Source of the DNA: Clostridiales bacterium
GTDB taxonomy: Bacteria; Bacillota; Desulfotomaculia; Desulfotomaculales; VENG01
Direction of reading: 5' to 3'
NCBI GenBank assembly: GCA_016278505.1
Contig: JADQBQ010000031.1
Location: forward strand, 1 to 48,183
Length of the DNA stretch: 48,183 nucleotides
This document shows, piece after piece, positions 42,984-48,183 of this stretch; within the stretch, counting starts at the first letter, position 1; every line of letters starts with the position of its first letter. The notes below the pieces were generated by a model, which saw nothing but the letters and a program-made list of their open reading frames with translations, was not told where the DNA came from and searched no databases. The position numbers and the translations under genes are program-made.

Positions 42984-44867
42984 GTGAGAAAATTTCTGGA
43001 AACTGAAAAACATCTAATAACTTTGCAATACGAATCTGAGAAAAAGTTTTTAGCTAAATTCAGAGCAGGAAACTATAACTTAGAAAATCCATATGTAATC
43101 AAAAACCCGTATCTGATCAATCCACTTGCAGCTGTTATTTGTTTTAATACCGAAGAAGAAGCTACTGTGGAAGTAAATGTGAAAGGGAAAGCTAAAGAAG
43201 GTGACCAGATACATGTCTTTGATGCTAAGAAAGAACATGTGTTGCCCATTTATGGGCTATACGATAATTATGAAAATACAGTGGTTTTAACACTCGGGAA
43301 CGGGAAAACTTCTGAAGTTAAAATTGATATCGAGGAGCTTGATGTTAATAAGGCTTTATATTGCAATACAACGTATGATTACTTTCAAAAGGATATTATG
43401 ACCATTTCAACTGCCACTCCTTTAATCAAATCTGCAAATACTTGCGGTTTTGATTATGCCGGTGATTTAAGATGGCTTATGACTGAAAAAGCCAGTTGGG
43501 ATATTAAACAATTAACTAATGGAAGACTTTTGGTAACGTCCTACAGATCAATGGAAAAGCCTTACTATACCGCAGGCCTTATGGAAATGGACTTTTGTGG
43601 TAAGATCTATGCCGAATATAGATTACCGGGTGGGTATCACCATGATGCGGTAGAGTTGGAAAATGGCAATTTATTAGCCGCCTCTGACAATGACTTTGAT
43701 GAATCAGTTGAGGACTACATCGTCGAGATTGATAGGGAAACCGGTGAGATAGTTAAATCGTGGGACTTGCTTGGGATATTGCCGCGGGAACAAGGTAAAG
43801 CAGGAGACTGGAATCACCATGATTGGTTCCATAATAACTCCGTTTGGTATGACAAAGCCACTAATTCAATTACAATGTCAGGCCGGCACCAGGATGCAGT
43901 CATAAATTTTGATTATGACACATCTGAGCTCAACTGGATTCTTGGTGACCCTGAAGGCTGGGAAGAAGAGTGGCAAAAGTATTTCTTTAAAAATGTAACA
44001 AAAGGTGATTTTGACTGGCAATATGAACAGCATGCTGCAAGAATTTTACCGAATGGTGATGTATTTCTTTTTGATAACGGTACTTACAGGTCCAAAACTG
44101 AGGAAAACAGAGTGCCGCCAAATGAAAACTTTTCCAGAGGCGTTATCTATAGTATAGACATAGACAAAATGGAAATAAAGCAAGTGTGGCAGTATGGTAA
44201 AGAAAGAGGAGCAGAATTTTATTCTCCATATATCTGCAATGTAGAGTACTACGCTGATGGACACTATATGGTTCACTCCGGTGGTATTTCAACATATAGG
44301 GGGAATCATACAGATGAACTAGGCGCAATGCAGGTAAATAAATATAAGGACGAGCACATCCATTTAAGTTTAGAATCAAAGACTGTTGAATTGTTAAATG
44401 ATGAAATTAAATATGAATTGAACGTTAAGGGTGGTAATTATTACAGAGCCAGAAGACTTGCTTTGTACGATGAAAAAACTAACTTTGCGCTGGGTGAAGG
44501 TAAGTTTTTAGGTGGGTTTGGTGTCAATCCGGAATATGGCATGAAAGTTAGATTTAAAGATGCTGGTGAGTTGCTACCTGATAAGTATAACGTTTCTTTA
44601 ATACTTGAGGAAGATAGGTTGGCACTTCGTGGAACATTTTTAGAAGGTTCCCAAGTTCTTCTGGAATTAAAAGGCGAAGGTGAATCAAAAATTTACTCGG
44701 TGCCAACAGATGTTCATGACATTACAGCTGCTTGTATATCGTTTGAAGAACAGAATGAAAATGACGTGCAATTTTATATTAGTAGAGAAGGATTAGCAGG
44801 AAAATTTGATATCTATTTTAATATCGATAACTTGAAATATGATACCAATTACTCAATCGAGTTATAA
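42984..44867 (+). CDS. Aryl-sulfate sulfotransferase, cytosolic (ASST)
   Basis: A 627-residue, PAPS-independent arylsulfotransferase that moves sulfate between phenolic esters through a sulfo-histidine. The N-terminal domain (about 20-110, NPYLINPLAAVICF) precedes the propeller domain with many conserved His: GYHHDAVEL (about 218-226), DWNHHDWFHNNS (about 276-287), SGRHQDAV (about 299-306) and YEQHAARILPNGD (about 346-358). I cannot tell which His is the nucleophile. No signal peptide is seen, unlike the periplasmic enterobacterial enzyme that needs DsbL. It starts with GTG 42984 after GGGGGAG and leads an operon with thioredoxin genes. Confidence 0.88.
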   Translation: MRKFLETEKHLITLQYESEKKFLAKFRAGNYNLENPYVIKNPYLINPLAAVICFNTEEEATVEVNVKGKAKEGDQIHVFDAKKEHVLPIYGLYDNYENTVVLTLGNGKTSEVKIDIEELDVNKALYCNTTYDYFQKDIMTISTATPLIKSANTCGFDYAGDLRWLMTEKASWDIKQLTNGRLLVTSYRSMEKPYYTAGLMEMDFCGKIYAEYRLPGGYHHDAVELENGNLLAASDNDFDESVEDYIVEIDRETGEIVKSWDLLGILPREQGKAGDWNHHDWFHNNSVWYDKATNSITMSGRHQDAVINFDYDTSELNWILGDPEGWEEEWQKYFFKNVTKGDFDWQYEQHAARILPNGDVFLFDNGTYRSKTEENRVPPNENFSRGVIYSIDIDKMEIKQVWQYGKERGAEFYSPYICNVEYYADGHYMVHSGGISTYRGNHTDELGAMQVNKYKDEHIHLSLESKTVELLNDEIKYELNVKGGNYYRARRLALYDEKTNFALGEGKFLGGFGVNPEYGMKVRFKDAGELLPDKYNVSLILEEDRLALRGTFLEGSQVLLELKGEGESKIYSVPTDVHDITAACISFEEQNENDVQFYISREGLAGKFDIYFNIDNLKYDTNYSIEL

Positions 44868-44897
44868 TTTATTAGTCTTGTTATTAGGAGGGCTAAA

Positions 44898-45218
44898 ATG
44901 GCGATAACGAAAATTGATTCTAACCGTTTTAATGATGTAATTTATGACAATAGTGAGGCCTGCGTAGTTGCATTTACTAGAAAAGATTGTCGTGTATGCA
45001 AAGAAGTGGTGCCTAAATTGGAAGAAGTAGCAGGAAGTTATGATGGTAAACTTACCTTTTATAATGTAGATATGGAAGAAGAAAAAAGTTTATTTAAGAA
45101 GTTATCCCTTAAGGGTGTGCCCCAACTGTTATTTTTTAAAGATGGAGAGCTTTATGGAAAATTAGCAGGCGATGTTGAGGAAGAAGACATTGAAGAAAAA
45201 ATTGATGACATGATATAG
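44898..45218 (+). CDS. Thioredoxin-like protein (CRVC)
   Basis: A 106-residue thioredoxin fold with active site DCRVC (Cys31, Cys34) instead of WCGPC, and the conserved cis-Pro in GVPQLLFF. The Trp before the first Cys is Asp. It has AGGAGGG upstream and lies 30 bp after the sulfotransferase. It is reduced presumably by the next gene product. The atypical motif suggests a dedicated partner, perhaps the sulfotransferase. Confidence 0.88.
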   Translation: MAITKIDSNRFNDVIYDNSEACVVAFTRKDCRVCKEVVPKLEEVAGSYDGKLTFYNVDMEEEKSLFKKLSLKGVPQLLFFKDGELYGKLAGDVEEEDIEEKIDDMI

Positions 45219-45231
45219 GAGATGCATTATT

Positions 45232-46446
45232 ATGGGCAATTACGATATCGTTATCATTGGCGGTGGACCGGCGGGTTTAACTGCTGCCATTTACGGTGCC
45301 AGAGCCAGATTAAAAACTTTAATTATAAATAAAGGAGCTGTAGGTGGACTGGCGGATACCACGCGGGAGATAGTAAACTTTCCCGGCTATGGACAAACAA
45401 GTGGTCCTGAGTTAATGAAAGACTTCAAGGAACATGCAGAAAGTTTTGGAGCGGAAATTGTTAAGGGTGAAGTTGTGGAAGTAGATTTTTCCCAAGAAGA
45501 AAAAGTGATTAAAACCAAAAAAGGGAAAGAGTATGCAGCAAAGGCCGTAATTATAGCAAGTGGTACCAAACCAAGACTTTTGAATATCCCCGGTGAAAAA
45601 AGATTAAGGGGCAGTGGTGTAGCATTTTGCGCCACCTGTGATGCTGAATTCTTTGAAGGTGAAGATGTAGTTATAATCGGTAGTGGAGACCAGGCAATTG
45701 AAGAGGGTATATATATTACTAAATACGCAAACAAAGTAACTGTTATTGTGCTGCATGACGAGGGAATGCTTGACTGTAACAAACTTAGTGCTGAAAAAGC
45801 GTTTAAAAACGAGAAAATAGAATTTATCTGGAATTCAACTATTGAAGAAGTATTAGGAAAACAAAGTGTTGAGGGTGTTAAAGTTAAAAATATTAAGACA
45901 GGAGAAAGTACTGAACTTGCCTGTCAGGGTGCTTTCTTCTTTGTAGGAATGATCCCATCAACTGATTATTTGCAAAATAGTAAAGTGGAACTGGATCAAA
46001 GAGGTTACATTCCGGTTAACGAGTTGATGGAAACCAACATTGAAGGTATTTATGCTGTTGGTGACAATAGGATTAAATATTTGAGGCAAATTGTATCGGC
46101 TGCCGGTGATGGTGCAACTGCAGCGGTCGCAGCTGAAAGATATATTGAAGAGTTGAATGATTTTAGAGTCGACGTGTTAGAAAGTGAAAAGCCTGTTATA
46201 CTCTCTTTCTTTAATCCTATGGTGGAAGAAAGCATAGCCTTTAATACGGTTTTGGAAAAAGCGGTTAGTGAAAGTGGATATAATTATAAAATAGTTAAAG
46301 CGGATATTTCAAGGAAAAAGACATTGGCGGAAAAATATGGTGTCGGGGAAGTACCTGCAGCAGTTGTTTTAGAAAAAGGTGAAGTAATAAAACAATTGGA
46401 TTGTTCAATGGATAAAGAACAATTAGAAGCTCAATTGCTAGGATAG
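45232..46446 (+). CDS. Thioredoxin reductase-like flavoprotein with thioredoxin-fold tail
   Basis: A 404-residue protein. The FAD site is IIGGGPAGLTAA (about 8-19) and the redox centre is CATC (Cys133, Cys136). The second dinucleotide site GSGDQAIEEG is followed by VIVLHDEGMLD where NADPH-dependent enzymes have HRRDxLRA, so NADPH is probably not the donor. Ferredoxin-type or other flavin reductases lack the same motif. FAD/dimer motif GDN(R) is at about 277. Residues about 315-404 form an extra thioredoxin fold without CxxC. It is 14 bp after the thioredoxin gene. Confidence 0.88.
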   Translation: MGNYDIVIIGGGPAGLTAAIYGARARLKTLIINKGAVGGLADTTREIVNFPGYGQTSGPELMKDFKEHAESFGAEIVKGEVVEVDFSQEEKVIKTKKGKEYAAKAVIIASGTKPRLLNIPGEKRLRGSGVAFCATCDAEFFEGEDVVIIGSGDQAIEEGIYITKYANKVTVIVLHDEGMLDCNKLSAEKAFKNEKIEFIWNSTIEEVLGKQSVEGVKVKNIKTGESTELACQGAFFFVGMIPSTDYLQNSKVELDQRGYIPVNELMETNIEGIYAVGDNRIKYLRQIVSAAGDGATAAVAAERYIEELNDFRVDVLESEKPVILSFFNPMVEESIAFNTVLEKAVSESGYNYKIVKADISRKKTLAEKYGVGEVPAAVVLEKGEVIKQLDCSMDKEQLEAQLLG

Positions 46447-46470
46447 ACATCAACCAAGCATCCAAAGTCC

Positions 46471-46541
46471 TGAAAAGGCACCCCGCGTATTAGTTTCAAC
46501 TAGCGGGTCAACGTCATAACATGCGCGGGGTTTACTTTTCA
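46471..46541 (+). promoter_or_regulatory. Attenuator-like alternative hairpins before the transporter
   Basis: TGAAAAG...ACCCCGCG (46471-46487) pairs with CGCGGGGT...CTTTTCA (46524-46541). The same CCCGC can instead pair with GCGGG at 46503-46507, with an inner TAGTT/AACTA stem. The two folds exclude each other. No long T-run follows, so a pure terminator is not certain. Confidence 0.5.
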
Positions 46542-46563
46542 GACTTGGGTTAGGAGGAGTGTA

Positions 46564-47910
46564 ATGAATAAGCAACTGCAATGGGCTATAGCAATTTTAT
46601 TACCGCTTTTAGTTTACATGATCCCAACATCTGAAACAGGTTTCACTCCAGAAATAAAGTTGTTTTTCGTTTGTACATTATTCCCAATACTTTTAGCAGC
46701 ATTTGAACTGGTACCAATGGTTGTTTACGCGCTGGCGTTTCCACTTATGTATATCTTCGTGGGGAAGGTGCCTGCTGAAGCGGTTTTCGGGCCATTCGCA
46801 GTTCACATACCATATGTTATCGTCGGTGGTATGATGCTGGCATTAGCGTTAGAAGAGACAAAGCTTTTAAAAAGAATTTCATATGGTATTTTATCAATAA
46901 CAGGTAAAAGTTATCCAGGATTAATTTTCGGAATTATGTTGATAGGTTTTGTTCTGTCATTCGTAATCACAGATATAGCAACCCGGGCAATCATAATGGT
47001 AACCTTTGTCTATGGATTATGTATGTCATTGGAGATACCCAAAGGATCAAAATTAGGTGCCGGTCTAATGGTTACTGCCTCATTTGCAGCGCTAAACACG
47101 TCATTGAACCATTACCTTAACCAGGCTTTCTTTGGCTTTGGGGTAGCTGAATCCGCAATAGGTTTTTATGAATATGCGCAATTTTTCTTTTTGCCAAATG
47201 CAATTTACTTCTTTGCTACTACACTTGTGGTGTTATACTTCTTTAAACCCGAAAAAGCATTTGAAGGCAAGGAATACTTTAGGAATCAGTTGAAAAGCTT
47301 GGGTAAATTTACGTGGCAAGAAGTCTTTGCATTATTTATTATCCTAGGGGCTTTGTTTGCATGTTCACAAGCTACAGACAAGGCAGGTTGGATATTTGTA
47401 ATAGCCGGTTCAATATTCTATATTCCGGCGCTAAAAATTGGTAAAGCAGAAAAGCTAAAACAGGTTAACTATCCATTATTCCTATTTGTAGCCGGTTGTA
47501 TGGCTATCGGAGCGGCCGGCAATTTTACGGGCGGCGGAAAATATTTGGCTGACTTGTTCTACCCGATACTTGCCGGTTCTAAAGTATATACTCTGGGAAT
47601 GTTGTGGACTTTTGGAATGTTAACAAATTTCGTATTAACACCACTTGCAGGTACCGCATCACTTTCCGTTCCGGTTGTAGAAGTTGCTAAATCTGTCGGC
47701 TTAAATGCTGATATCGGTCTGTGGGCATTTTTGCAAGGAATAGAGCAAGTATTAATGCCATATGAGTATATCTTAGTATTATTAGTTTTCTCGTATGGAT
47801 ATCTGAATCTCAAAGATTTTGTTAAAGCATTCGGTGGTAAGATGCTATTGAATTTTATAATGGTTATGACTGTAGGTTTGGGTTGGTGGGCCATTATTGG
47901 CGTGTTCTAA
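46564..47910 (+). CDS. DASS/SLC13-type anion transporter
   Basis: A 448-residue membrane protein with about 11-12 hydrophobic helices and the two-fold repeat of the DASS family. The first signature reads FVITDIATRAIIM, where SNTAT-type sequences occur in sodium-dicarboxylate or sulfate carriers. The second half has TNFVLTPLAGTASLSVPVV at the equivalent place. The Asp in place of Ser-Asn suggests a different ion or substrate. Its position after the sulfotransferase and redox genes suggests transport of sulfate or of a sulfated/organic anion. AGGAGGAG precedes ATG 46564. Confidence 0.82.
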   Translation: MNKQLQWAIAILLPLLVYMIPTSETGFTPEIKLFFVCTLFPILLAAFELVPMVVYALAFPLMYIFVGKVPAEAVFGPFAVHIPYVIVGGMMLALALEETKLLKRISYGILSITGKSYPGLIFGIMLIGFVLSFVITDIATRAIIMVTFVYGLCMSLEIPKGSKLGAGLMVTASFAALNTSLNHYLNQAFFGFGVAESAIGFYEYAQFFFLPNAIYFFATTLVVLYFFKPEKAFEGKEYFRNQLKSLGKFTWQEVFALFIILGALFACSQATDKAGWIFVIAGSIFYIPALKIGKAEKLKQVNYPLFLFVAGCMAIGAAGNFTGGGKYLADLFYPILAGSKVYTLGMLWTFGMLTNFVLTPLAGTASLSVPVVEVAKSVGLNADIGLWAFLQGIEQVLMPYEYILVLLVFSYGYLNLKDFVKAFGGKMLLNFIMVMTVGLGWWAIIGVF

Positions 47911-47961
47911 ATAACCCCTTGATTTGCCTTGCATTTAATTTGACCCCGCTTAAACGTGGAT

Positions 47962-48005
47962 AAAAAACCGTCATCCTGTAGTTATGGGGTTGGCGGTTTT
48001 TATTA
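47962..48005 (+). terminator. Terminator of the transporter gene
   Basis: AAAAACCG pairs with CGGTTTTT, with partial pairing inward, ending in a T-rich run. Confidence 0.6.
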
Positions 48006-48183
48006 TGAACCCGCCTTAGAAGCAAATAATTACCACTTGAACAAAAGGACCAAACCTGATAGAATTACTTCTTGCCGGCGAAAATCGGCACTGAGAAATA
48101 GAAAGCAAACAGCTAGTAAGTAATGATTAGGAAACAAATACCACTTGCCAAACAGCAAGAAACCGCGTATAATAGATTCTTGT
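48006..48183. other. Right end of the window, non-coding
   Basis: I see no gene or clear structure in these 178 bases. Confidence 0.3.

Overview
The window looks like chromosomal DNA of a low-to-mid GC, Gram-positive anaerobe (a clostridium or Peptococcaceae/Desulfotomaculum-like Firmicute). This is inferred from strong AGGAGG ribosome sites, frequent GTG/TTG starts, a YqhH/YqhG-like pair, a PAPS-independent aryl sulfotransferase operon with a CprK-like Crp/Fnr regulator, and a short-signal lipoprotein. No 16S or other species marker is present, so the assignment stays broad.

Layout. (1) 0.4-19.8 kb: a tightly overlapping eight-gene operon that I read as the restriction half of a Dpd (7-deazaguanine-in-DNA) system: SNF2 helicase (DpdE), RecQ-like helicase (DpdF), DpdG, AAA ATPase (DpdH), coiled-coil protein (DpdI), giant DEAD-type helicase (DpdJ), PLD nuclease (DpdK) and DpdD. 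Just upstream are broken remains of a ZorA/ZorB-like (MotA/MotB-type) motor. No DpdA/B/C or deazaguanine synthesis gene is seen. A roughly 100-bp element with an identical 18-bp core and conserved spacing flanks the whole block. (2) 20.0-24.2 kb: lipoprotein, small membrane protein, zinc-ribbon protein, WYL regulator and VWA protein. (3) 24.5-28.9 kb: a four-gene cassette with an OLD/DUF3696-type ATPase, two unrecognised proteins and an HNH nuclease. It is a good candidate for an undescribed defence system. (4) 29.3-41.4 kb: an SRAP protein followed by a graveyard of tRNA-targeted integrative elements. It holds integrase C-terminal relics, 3' fragments of tRNA-Thr and tRNA-Arg as att scars, phased GGTGCC arm-site arrays, a broken HepT/MntA pair, a Fic pseudogene, a SWIM protein, a MITE and an intact SNF2/zinc-cluster gene pair. 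Scattered through it are five copies of a large GC-rich element whose hairpins show compensatory base changes. (5) 41.4-48.2 kb: a Crp/Fnr regulator with two matching operators ahead of an operon for cytosolic aryl sulfotransferase, thioredoxin, an unusual thioredoxin reductase and, after an attenuator-like structure, a DASS-type transporter.

Working together: region 1 is expected to sense and destroy DNA lacking a modification. Region 3 pairs an ATPase sensor with a nuclease effector. Region 5 probably moves sulfate groups between phenolic compounds under control of an effector-sensing Crp/Fnr protein. The two most unusual items are the covarying five-copy structured element at 30.7-40.7 kb and the Dpd restriction operon that stands without its modification genes beside a dead Zorya-like motor.
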